From contig CM072887.1 in the NCBI GenBank assembly GCA_037013685.1, forward strand, positions 53,123,154 through 53,187,153: a DNA stretch of 64,000 nt, in the 5' to 3' direction. The stretch comes from Acridotheres tristis. Its lineage: Eukaryota > Chordata > Aves > Passeriformes > Sturnidae. The translations under genes were made by a program, and so were the position numbers. Position 1 is the stretch's first letter; each line of letters starts with the position of its first letter. Below are positions 24,092 through 34,500 of the stretch, piece by piece. Below the pieces are notes generated by a model. The model made no database searches, was not told the DNA's origin, and was given only the letters and a program-made list of their open reading frames with translations.

Positions 24092-24352
24092 TCATCGAAT
24101 GGCCTGGGTTGGAAGGGACCCTAAAGATCAGCTAGTTCCAGCTTTGTGCCAAGGACAGGGACACCTTCACTGGACCAGGCTGCTCAAAGTCCCATCCAGC
24201 CTGGCCTAGACCATGTGCAAAGATGAGGCATCCACAGCTTATCTGGGAAACCTATTCTAGTGTCTGATACCTCTCACAGAGCAGAATTTCTTCCTAATAT
24301 CTAATCTAAACCTACCCTCTTTCAGCTTAAGGCCATTATGCCGTGTCCTACC
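24092..24352 (-). mobile_element. CR1 LINE 3' fragment (older copy)
   Basis: On the plus strand the segment begins TCATCGAATGGCCTGGGTTG and continues through GGGACCCTAAAGATCA, CAGGGACACCTTCACTGGACC and ATTTCTTCCTAATATCTAAT, the reverse complement of the avian CR1 3' end. The element is therefore on the minus strand, truncated at its 5' side, with only about 260 bases left. Several mismatches to the usual pattern, and loss of the repeated terminal octamer, mark it as an old copy. It carries no open reading frame. Confidence 0.85.
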
Positions 24353-24397
24353 TTTTTTTACAATAGGTTATCTCAGCAGGGTTTCTCAGGAAGAATA

Positions 24398-24432
24398 CCA
24401 CTGTGTCAACACTTCCCACTGTATCAACACTT
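24398..24432. repeat. Two-copy 18-bp tandem repeat
   Basis: CCACTGTGTCAACACTT is followed by CCACTGTATCAACACTT with a period of 18 bases and one mismatch. It lies just beyond the CR1 fragment, which may or may not be related. Confidence 0.75.
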
Positions 24433-25335
24433 TCCACATAACTTCCCTGTCAAGGAGGACAAGCAAGGCTAAGTTATGATGTTGCATGACCCTTTCTCTC
24501 CTAGTTTCCTTTCTTGATGCCTCATACTGTTTCCCCTTCCATGACTACCCTACCACACCCCTCTCTTTCTCACTGAGGGATGAAATAAGGTTTCTACTAC
24601 CAGGCATCAATGCTGCAAAAGAAAAAGGGTAACTGCTTCAACTGCAGAAGAAATTGATATTTTATTTTCAAGTACATGAAGCAAGAATACTGCCTTAAGA
24701 CACGAGATGTTAAAAAAATGGTAGACACCTGTTGTTAGCTGCCTTTGAGTGCTTGCAAAGCACCTCACTGCAATGCTAGCCAAGTCAATGAGTGAAATTC
24801 TCTTCTGCAACACCTCTGAAATGCACAAAGCCTTCAGTGCTGCTGTACTCTCCTGGGGGTGTAAAGTGATTCAATGTGTAAAGGGGTATTCTGGAAGAAT
24901 GGTTTAAGTAACATATGATCTGAATTTAATTTCTTAATTTTAACTCAGATGTACAGACTTAACTCATATTTTGCCTTAGTTTTACTAAAGAACACAGTGG
25001 AATTTGATCAACTGAAAGATAAGATAGAAGGAGTACTTACAATTAAAACTCTAAACAGTAGCTTTTGGGGGCTGAAAGAATTCATGGATTATGGTTACGT
25101 TCAGCAAGTACTATAGCAGCAAAATTTTTATAAATTAAGGACAACAGTTAGGGTCTTTCAGATTGCCATTATCAAAAGGATTACTTTCAACACAAAAACT
25201 TTGCACATTCACAAAAAGACAAAAAATACACAGATATATCCTGATCAACCTTCTCAAATATGGCAAATAATCAGGAAACTGCTATCTCCTTTTACATGGC
25301 AAATTATTTTAATCATGCTATCTGCAGTATACAAA
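24433..25335. other. Spacer between the two CR1 fragments
   Basis: Unique-looking AT-rich DNA. The minus ORF 24607-24828 (73 codons) has no supporting signals. Confidence 0.4.
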
Positions 25336-25858
25336 ATCATAGAATCATAGAATGGTTTAGTGTTGGAAGGCACTTTAAAGATTATTTAGTTCTACACTCT
25401 CTGCCATTGGTAGGGACATCTTTCACTAGACCAGGATGTTCAAAAGCCCATCCAGTCCAGCCTGAACACTTCCAGGGATAGAGCACCTAAAATTACCTGG
25501 GCAACCTGTTCCAGTGCCCCAACACCCACATAGTGAAGTCTTTCTATTATCTGTTCTAAACCTACTCTCTTCCAGCTTAAAGCCATTCTCCCTTGTCCCA
25601 TCACTGCATGCCCATGTGAAGAGTCCTGCTCCAGCTTTCTTTTATGTCCCCTTCAGGTGCTGGTAGGCTGCTAAAAGGTCTCCCTGGAACCCTGTCTTCT
25701 CCAGGCTGAGCAGCCTCAATTCCTTCATCCTGCCTTCATAGCAGAGCTGCTCCAGCCCTCTGATCACCTTTGTAGCCTCCTCTGACCTCGCTCCAGCAGG
25801 GTCACATCCTTCTAATGCTCCAAATCCTTCTCATGCTGGGGGCCCCAGAGCTGGACAT
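25336..25858 (-). mobile_element. CR1 LINE 3' fragment (better preserved)
   Basis: On the plus strand it opens ATCATAGAATCATAGAATGG, which on the minus strand is the CR1 3' terminus with two ATTCTATG units. It runs about 520 bases through recognisable CR1 3' sequence (CTGTTCCAGTGCC, CCTTGTCCCATCACTGCATG, TTCTCCAGGCTGAGCAGCC, GGGGGCCCCAGAGCTGGACA). It is 5'-truncated, as most CR1 copies are, and has no intact reverse transcriptase frame. It has the same orientation as the copy about 1 kb to the left. Confidence 0.95.
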
Positions 25859-26181
25859 ACCAGTTCATATACCCCAAAACCAAAATAAAAACACTGATGT
25901 TTCCTGTTACCTCCAGAGCCTTCCTTGCCACATTATCTTTCATTATAACAAATTGGAAAGCAAAACCAAATGCCTAAAAATGGCAGCAATCTCCTTACTA
26001 AACAACAGCTTTTAGGAAAAATAATTTTCAAGTTATCTGCTCTGTCATTTGTAATGCTTGTCTTCTTTTTTTTTTGCATCTCAGAAAGGCTGTGCCAAAG
26101 AGGTCCCCAAAATTTGTCAGAGTTAACTATTTCACTAAACTTCGCTAAGCTACCACTGCTGGTAATTAATCAAATTTTGCT

Positions 26182-26369
26182 CTAAATAGGATTAATTCGG
26201 GTGTATCTGTGAAGAAGCTTGTCAGAGTGCACGTCCCTCTTCTCATCTGTCCTCGGGTCTTTTTTTCTTGCTGAATTTAAAATGAAGCCTGAGCTATAAT
26301 CTTGCATGGCAGATACTGGATCGTTCCTTTGATAAACATCTAAAATGCTAATGAATGTGGGCTGCAGTT
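26182..26369 (-). CDS. Candidate terminal exon, unknown protein
   Basis: On the minus strand a strong acceptor (TTTGCTTTGCTGTTTCAG before AACTGC) opens a frame of 61 codons to a stop, with a two-base start. The translation contains FISILDVYQRNDPVSAMQDY and later ARKKDPRTDEKRDVHSDK, hydrophilic and protein-like. I find no AATAAA soon after the stop and no good donor inside, which weakens it as either a last or an internal exon. Nothing links it in phase to the 17 kb exon, because a stop intervenes. Family unknown. Confidence 0.18.
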
Positions 26370-26569
26370 CTGAAACAGCAAAGCAAATGATTTGACAAGA
26401 ATCTGGAGGGTAAAAAAAAAAAAAGGAACTTTCTGACTTGAAAGAAAAACTCTTTTTGTTCACATAGAGTATTGTTTCCCCAAGAAAAATTTTTCTGCTC
26501 TGCAGAAAACAGAAAAAATCCTACTACATCAAAATGCGGAAGCATGAAAAACTGATGAGCTTTCAGATT

Positions 26570-26860
26570 GTCCTCTTTTGCATGCAAATCATATCAGAAG
26601 TTCTCATTAGCATAAATGCATGAGCAGCTCTAAATGCTTTTAATTTCCAATCTCAGCCAGCAGAGGAGTAATTTGTCACTGTCAGGGTGAAAATCTAAAA
26701 AGAAAAAAAAAGAGAGAAGGACTCCATGCTAAATTGGAATCATATAAATTTTTGATTTGCTAATTGACTGATGCTACAGTTCAATCAGCTGCCTTGAAGG
26801 TGTAAATAATTCAGTATACAGTCAGAAATAAAAGCATAATGTGCTTCTACTGAAGTCATA
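26570..26860. promoter_or_regulatory. Octamer and AT-rich motif block
   Basis: Contains a perfect octamer ATGCAAAT (26582-26589) and, nearby, ATTAGCATAAATGCATG and GCTAATTGACTGATGC. This density of POU and homeodomain-type words is reminiscent of conserved non-coding elements, but such words are frequent in AT-rich DNA. It is listed as a place to check for conservation. Confidence 0.15.
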
Positions 26861-29779
26861 TTAGCATTCAGTGCACCAGGACACACCTGACCATATCTTT
26901 CTTACAGATACCCTTTAGTCATGTTCTGCTGCTATGCTGGCAAGTGCACTACACCAACAAATATGTATTTAGTCTTCCATAGTCTAAAAATATTTAGTCT
27001 TTTATATTAGGAAACGTGATTCCAGAGATAGTTTAAAATACTTTCACTCCAAATAATCTGGTAAGTCAGTTCTAATGCTAGCAGAAATGGTGGAATACAT
27101 TTGTATAACACTAATGCAATTATAAAATCTAGAGAGCGCATAAATGGTAATCCAACATTTCTATCAACTTTTAATTATCCTTTTTCCTTAATCAACTGCT
27201 TTAAATGTCATATGCAAAGTGTATTTTTTGCAAAAGTGCTTCTCATCAGTGTGCCTACACTAAGGGTGTTGTAGAATCTGTATGGGTAGTTGCAATGGTT
27301 TGCGATTTACAAAAAATAAAGAAATGATATTGAGATCCTCTGTATGGTTTGTGTTAATAGAAGAAAAAATTATTTCAAAACTGTTGTTTAAGTAAAACCT
27401 ATTTTTAACTGACTAGCCACTTCATTCTCACCTAGATCAAATATGATTTATAGCCATTGCAGACTTTTGTAATGCAATTGTATTTCCAAGAACATAAATG
27501 AATAATTAACAAAAAAATACCTTGAATATAAAAAAAGCCCTCCTCTGGAGCATCTAAAAGTAAAAGATCCAGTTCATAATTTACCAGATGTCTTAAGTTA
27601 ATTATTAATGTCTCATGGATTGATGGATGTGAAAATCAAATATGTCTATACTGAACCCCAAAATTATCAGTTGCCTTTGTTGTGAATTCTGTTTTGCACA
27701 AATTCTAGCTGTACTATTTTGTTGTCATAGCACAAATTTATCAGACACATTCTATGCATCAATAAATCTATTTTCCATGTCCTCATCCCTCCAAACAAAT
27801 ATTTAAACCAGGTTCCATTTAAACAATTTATATGAAGATTTCAGCCTGGGCAAAGAGCTAATTTCAATTGCCAGTAGCAGTCTTGAAATGTTTTTTGCAA
27901 TGGAAATCTGGGTTTCTGATAATGAGAGGCTTGCACCAAATTCCCCAGTGTTTTCAACAAGGATTTAATCTGAATAAAGTCTGTAGGATTATGTTCCAAG
28001 GTGTTCATTTTGACTAAGCATTTGATTCTGCATTCAGTGAGATCAATGATGGCATTGATTCAGTCATTCACACCTTTTCCTTGTCATAAATTGCACATTT
28101 CGTTTCAAAATAGTGTTAAAATGTAAAAAAAAATAGTCAAGTAGTGGGAAAACATGAAATATAATGGGCTGAATGCAAACTGTGAGGATTCAGTTTTTCC
28201 AAAAAAACAGATTCTGCTTGATCTGATAGTCCTAAGGAAGAAGGATAAATTATTTCAGTCTATATTAATCTAGAAAAAGGCAATCTGAAAATCAGTTTTA
28301 TAAATATATTTGTTTATCCTCAGAGTTCTGGAAAACCTAACTCAAAGGCAAATCTCTTTTAAAGCAAGTAGAAATCTTGGGTAAGAAAAATCTTGTGACA
28401 GCAACCTAAGTTTTCCCCCCTGGCCTAAAGACCTTTCAGTGCAAGCAGAAGCAGCAGACAAGTGCAGGCAGGGCAGATACTCATAGAGGTCATTTCACAT
28501 AACAAAAAGTGGATAGCAGAAATTATTTCTGCAGGTCCTGCTCCTCTTTCTGAAGACTCTTTCAGGTTCTGGGATACCAATAAAAAAGGAGTGTTGTGGG
28601 GAAAACCTTAATAAAATATGGATATCTCACCACTCCTTGGTTCACCATTTGAAAGACAAACTGCTTTGTTCTGCAAGTCTGGTCTCCAGTGGGAAGAGAG
28701 ACAGGTCAGCAAGGGGAAAATAAGCTGGATCACAGGATTAAACAGTGAGGAATTGTCCTGGAGTCTCATTCAGGCTGTAAGTAGACAGTTAAAATTTTGT
28801 ATATAAATTTCAACGATTTTTAAAATAGTTTTTCAAATTACTCATATGTTCTTGTATATTTGTCTTTTAGTCTTTTTAATCTCTTTTTATGTAGCTCCCT
28901 CTAGTTCTCTTGTGACTTGTACATCATTCTGGCAACAACTGTGGCAGACTTTTAGATGCAGCTGAGGGAATTAGCTGAGTTAAATTCAGTCTTGCTCTAC
29001 CTAATTTTTTGTATCTATACTTTAGACATTCATATGGACTACAACTACCATCTCTGCCAAAAGAGTTGCAAATAATCATGGTTATGGTATTAGGATGGTT
29101 TTAGACACACATTAACACATCCACTTATCCTCTGTACATGATTATTGTGAGGACCATGAGAAGGAGGGGAAATTTTGGAAATAGATTTTGTGAGCAGGAT
29201 CTCTTTACTGTTTGGAAAGCAGAGGGGCTCAGACTCCAGCTATAAAACCCCAGTCAAGTTCCTGCCTGGCCACAGATGCAGGTCCAAGAGTTAAGCAGAT
29301 ATTGCAGCCCCGAAGGTCCTAGGCAGACATTCCTGGATGGAGATAGATGAAGTTGTGATGTGTCAGCATCTCAGCACACCCGGACAGGGATCTTGAGTGG
29401 GCATGCTGTAGCCCTGGGACCTCTCCCAAATCACACGTTGGGACAATGTGTGCTGGACCAGACTGTGCTGGTTGGTGGGTTCATCAATGTGCTTCACAAA
29501 TCTCTATCTGGGCACTGACCAATACCAACAGAAAGACCTAATATATTTGCTTCTGTTTAAAACAAACTAACAAACAAGCAAAACAAAACATTATTTACCT
29601 CCCTTTACCCCATTTCTCAAACGAAAAGCAGAAGGAGGAATCTTCGTTTGCACTGTCACTGGTAGGTGTGAAATACTGTAACCTTCCCAGTGCTACCAAG
29701 CCCATTGTTCTCCCTCCCTGCCTCTTTCTCCAGTGTTTTTTGCTCCAACTTAATGCACTCACCTTTAGATTTAAGATTA
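26861..29779. other. Non-coding stretch, no gene seen
   Basis: AT-rich, with no supported frame. At 29241-29247 a TATAAAA box lies in a slightly GC-richer segment (29161-29520), but no open exon or other promoter element accompanies it. Confidence 0.4.
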
Positions 29780-29797
29780 AATAAGTAAGTAAGCAAG

Positions 29798-29828
<31 letters not shown>

Positions 29829-29829
29829 A
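29780..29829. repeat. (AAGT)n(AAAT)n microsatellite
   Basis: About four AAGT-type units, one changed to AAGC, followed by about eight AAAT units. Overlapping minus-strand frames translate it as repeating Leu-Ile-Tyr-Phe and are artefacts. Confidence 0.95.
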
Positions 29830-29976
29830 GTTGATTGTAATCCCTTTGAGCTCAGGTTGCATCCTTCTGCCTGTTTGGAAACAAAGATAAGGCCCTGACT
29901 GTGGTAGGAAAAGCAGAGTATGGTCACCAGGCATACTGCTGTAATCCCATCAGTACAGCAGCACCAGGAGGGATTC

Positions 29977-29994
29977 CTGCTGCTGCTGCTGCTG
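29977..29994. repeat. (CTG)6 microsatellite
   Basis: Six perfect CTG units. A plus-strand frame reads part of it as alanine, but that frame has no other coding support. Confidence 0.9.
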
Positions 29995-31383
29995 CCTCCC
30001 AAGGTTTGTTGTCCACAACGGAATCTGAATTAGGTGTTGAACTTCAGAGCCAGGAAATTGGCTGCTCCCAGCCCAGAGCTTGAGGTGACTGTTTTTGGGA
30101 GGGGAATCTAAGCACTCTTTTTAATGCCTTGCTTCTCTGGCCTCAGTAAATTCCAGGGTCAAGTTGTGCTGGGCATGGAGCTCGGGGACCACTCTGGGGA
30201 CATCACCAGCTGTGGGGAGCATATGTTCAGAGCTCAGCACTGATCATAGCTCATCAATGTGGATTTAGCCCCCATTGTGATCACCAGACATACAAAACTG
30301 GAGCCTGATTTACCATCAGAGGAAAAATAACCTTAATATAGCATGAATGCATGGGCCTGAAATATGTTACGTGATTTTATTTTACCTTTTCTTACCTTTT
30401 TTTATTTATGATAAATTGTCTCTGTTTCAGACTACAGTAAATCCTCTCTATTTCAGACTATTCTTTGAGCCTTTTTCTCATACTAACATGGTTCACTCTT
30501 CCAGAAATGTATGCAAATTAACTTTTTATGAAAAATGGGGGTAGAAATAAAACATTATGCTGCTCTTGCAAAATAAAAAAAATCATTAGTGATTGCCAAA
30601 AGCAACAAAGTTGATCTTTCAACAGCATATTGTACATAATGACAAATTTTCTATTCTATTTCAGTCCTGTGAACAGCAGAATAGCCCTATCACAGGACAC
30701 AAAATAGTTCTGACCTCATGGTTACTCATTCGTGTACCTCATTCTGACCAGCTTCACAGAAGCATTGTTTCAGACCAGCCACATTTTCAGTGGAGCTTTG
30801 AGAAGGAGGGAGACAGCAAACACTTTTTCATTACTTGAAAAGTGCCAAGGATGCTATAAGCATACCTCAGGCAGATTTAATTGTAATATTAATTAACTGG
30901 TTCACTTACTCACTAATTAATCTGCTGCTCCATCTTTTTCACACTAATGTGTTCCAGAAGCAGATTCAGAGGAAATGTTAGAAAAGTTTCTTATGACAAT
31001 CTCCAAATGAAAATTTGCAGAAGTATAAGTACAAAAAATTGCATTATCACTAGAATGGCAGTGCTTAATCTAGTAATTTGATCTAGTCACTTAAAAGTCA
31101 GAAGAGGCAGCTACTTACTGACTGGATAGTATGACTAAAAGATAATAAAAAAATATCTTAAGAAACAATTCTTGGAGTGATTATATACTAATAAATATAT
31201 GTACTGGTGATACCCATATAACAAGTAATGCTGCCATGTCTTCAACAAGCAGCATTTCTCAACCACAGAGAAATACATGAGATATTAATATTTAGCTATT
31301 ATTACAAAAATATACAGAAAACCCCACAATTGTTGTATCCTGCACACTCTGCCTCATTATTTATCTCTTCAATTTTTTTTCAG
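29995..31383. other. Non-coding stretch, no gene seen
   Basis: Mixed AT-rich sequence. Short open frames at 30347-30544 and 30593-30838 have no context that supports them. Confidence 0.4.
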
Positions 31384-31521
31384 CTGGTCGATGCAAATAA
31401 CATAACAGATGCTCCCTTGTCTATGAAAACCAACCTGCAAGAAATGCATTCCCCCAGTAGTAGCACTCCTTTTTTGTGGATTTGGAAACAAGACATTTCT
31501 GTTATCAGAAACAGGAGATAG
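31384..31521 (+). CDS. Candidate terminal exon, unknown protein
   Basis: A very strong plus-strand acceptor (TCTCTTCAATTTTTTTTCAG before CTGGTC) precedes 45 open codons and a stop, in phase 0. The translation starts LVDANNITDAPLSMKTNLQE and ends KQDISVIRNRR. No poly(A) signal is evident within the next 150 bases and no partner exon is seen on this strand, so it may be only an intronic pseudo-exon. Confidence 0.15.
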   Translation: MVDANNITDAPLSMKTNLQEMHSPSSSTPFLWIWKQDISVIRNRR

Positions 31522-34500
31522 CTTAACACTGTTTCTGGTTCAGTAATGGCAGATGAAACTAGAGGTTATTCAAAGGTACTCATATGCATAGATCAAATTT
31601 AGAAGCATTTTCAATATACTAGTTATAATTTATCTTCCCTTGTGACAGAAAACCTTTCCCAAGACAGCTTTAATTTATAAAAAAATAGAAAACAAGCAAG
31701 CAAACAAACAAATAAACCCATAAATACTTTTCTTGCTACTTTGCTAGTGCAAAGATGAAGAGCTTCTAAAGTAGGAGCAGGTAGAGAAGAGCATATTCAG
31801 ATCTCCTGCTCTAGGCTTTGGTAGGTACACTATTCCAGTGATAACTAAAGGGCCCAGACAAGGTTTGCACGTGATGCAGCATGATGAAGGTGCCACTGGT
31901 TGTGATTGTAAACACTAAGTGCAAACATCTTTTATGGCCTCATGGGAATCATGACCTGTTAAAAAGAAAGACCAAAGAGCCTTAATGACTTTCCTAAGAT
32001 CACACAGCAAAGCTGAGGCAAAAGAGGAAGCAAGTCTTCAAGCACAGGGAGATATTTAGCACAGAGTCTATCTTTAAAGTGTTTTTAGAGGTAGGAAGAA
32101 TAAATAGCATACACAGAGGAAATGATGGCATAACTTAATGTAAGGGGTTCTTGACAAAGTCTTGGAAGTGTGGTTTTATCATGGCTTCAGGACACTAAGG
32201 ATAAACTTTCCCCAAGTCATGATGTATTTCTTCCTCAATGTATTACTTAGATTAAGAGACAAAACGCATCCTATTAATATGCATTGTTAAACTGTTTCAC
32301 ATGGATAGTGAAGTGTTTTGGCTCAGCTCTTACTCTAAGGGATTATTCAAGCTTATAGCTCCAATATGATGAGGAAATCAGTGCTCATTCTTCAAGAGGG
32401 CTGCCTCTGAGACTGCAATAAAGTTAAAGCACATAACCTTATCTTTTGGCTGGAAAATTTTTCCTTATCAAAATTGAAGAAAAATTATTTGTTTTACAGA
32501 TAAAGTTGTTAACTTTATTAAACTTGAGGTACTAGCCATTTTTCAATGGACAGTATGAAACAGCCAGTGGTTCAGTGAAAAATATGAAACAGCCCTTGAT
32601 TCAATTTATACTTGTAAACAGGAGAAATTAATTACCAGTCAATAACACACTGAATGGAACAGGATCAAATTGGTCTAAAATATGACAATAAATACATATA
32701 AGACTTTTTTTGTTGAATAACCTCATTCCACCATATTCATAGAGCAAGACATGCAGTCATTATCACACATACCTTTACAATCACATGTGGATAAAACGGA
32801 AAATAATTCTTAAATCTGACAAATCATTGAACCAAAGAGACAAAAGGAAAGCATTGCAACAGTAATCATAAGTTATATTTGCCCCAATTATTTCTATGTA
32901 TACTAGCTCAGATTTCTTTGGCGTTATCAGCCTGCCAAAAGTGATACACTTCCTCCAAAGCTTGGCCAAGTAGAACATTTCATTTTCCATTAAAAGTTGC
33001 TTGGGAGCACTACACTTTTGCTTCCTAAATTGTTAATGTGCATTGCAGGTAACTGGTCCAGTCGTCAGAACAGTAAAACACTGTCCATTTTAAGGTAAGA
33101 AAATGCTTTTGAAAAAGCTGCAAGGTGTTATTTGAAATTGGACTTCAAATTAAATGCATTTATACCAATTGTGTTTGAGAGTCCTTTCTCCAAATGATGA
33201 CTTAGTTTCTTGCAGACATTAGCAAAAAAAGCAGGACAAAGCTTCTATTTTATTTGTAGCAGCCTTTCAGAAAGTCTGAAATGGTAAATGCTTGAGGTAA
33301 TTTGGTGTTCTGCTCTGTCTCAGCAGTTAAATCCTTTCAATAAAGTAAACATTTCATTGACTATAAATTGACTTTTTTTCTAAGCAAAGTGGTAAGTTTC
33401 TATTTGTATCACTTTTGTTCCCAGACCCTATTTATAGAAGAACAATTTTGTTTCAGTTTCTATATCTCCCAGACTAAGATTTTCAGTAATTTATGTAGAC
33501 TTGGGCAATACTGAGCATCCTGCAATGTCTTTTGTTCACTAGGGAAAGCAAACAAGGACATTAACCCAGAGGACTGAGCAGTAATTCAGCATGCACCAGC
33601 ATATCACTCTCTCTTTAACATGTAGTACTCAGTATATAAGGAAATTTTTCAGAAAACACAAGCTTGAGAAAATACGATTATCTGCAAATTGCTGGAAATT
33701 TCCTCGCTTTTTGGATTAAGAATCCACCTGCATCTCTCCACTTAATAACTCCCTCATTTTAGACACAGACTACTTTTATTTTTGTAACTTTTTAGGAAAC
33801 GTAGTGGCAGGTTTTCTTCTGAGGCAGTAGCAGCCCCATCTCAAATTGCAGGTGAATTCCTGCTTTACCTCTATGAAATAAGAGATACAGTGTGTATGTG
33901 AGAGGCAGCTCTCATAAGAATTGTACCTGGCCTGGTACAAGCTAGTATTGCTTTCTGGGTAGGAGAGTCTTGAAATGTTAAAAAAATAGCCCTTTGATTC
34001 AGCCAGGGCATTTTCATCTCTTTTCAATCACACTATGAACATCTTTTGCTCACTGAAAAATACATCCCAAGGCATTGGAAACAGATTAGCTATTGAAGTC
34101 TGAGTGAAGTGGTATTTGCCACCATCTGGTTGTGAACCCTACAGAGAAGCTATTGATCGGGCTGCTTGCTATTTAAGTGGTAGCCATATCCACACTGATG
34201 TCCCAATTAAGGGGAAAAAAAGCGGCATTTAATTGGAAAGACAAGTTCACACATTTCCAAATTTTATGGCAGGCCCATATGAAACAAAAAATAATAATAA
34301 TAAAAAAAACCACGACAGCAACAAAACCAAAAAACAAAGCAAACAAAAAAACCCTCATAGAAACAAACAGAAAAAAAACTGAAAAAAAAATCGATATGTC
34401 AAAATTGGATTTTTTTCAAATTGACACAGACATTAACATATTTTACTCAATGAAAATATTAACTATCCTGGAAGGGATGGGGGAGGGAAGAAAAATATTT

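Noticed and set aside
29595..30002. 135- and 92-codon minus ORFs
   Set aside because: They run through the AAAT microsatellite (Leu-Phe-Ile-Tyr repeats) and have no signals around them.
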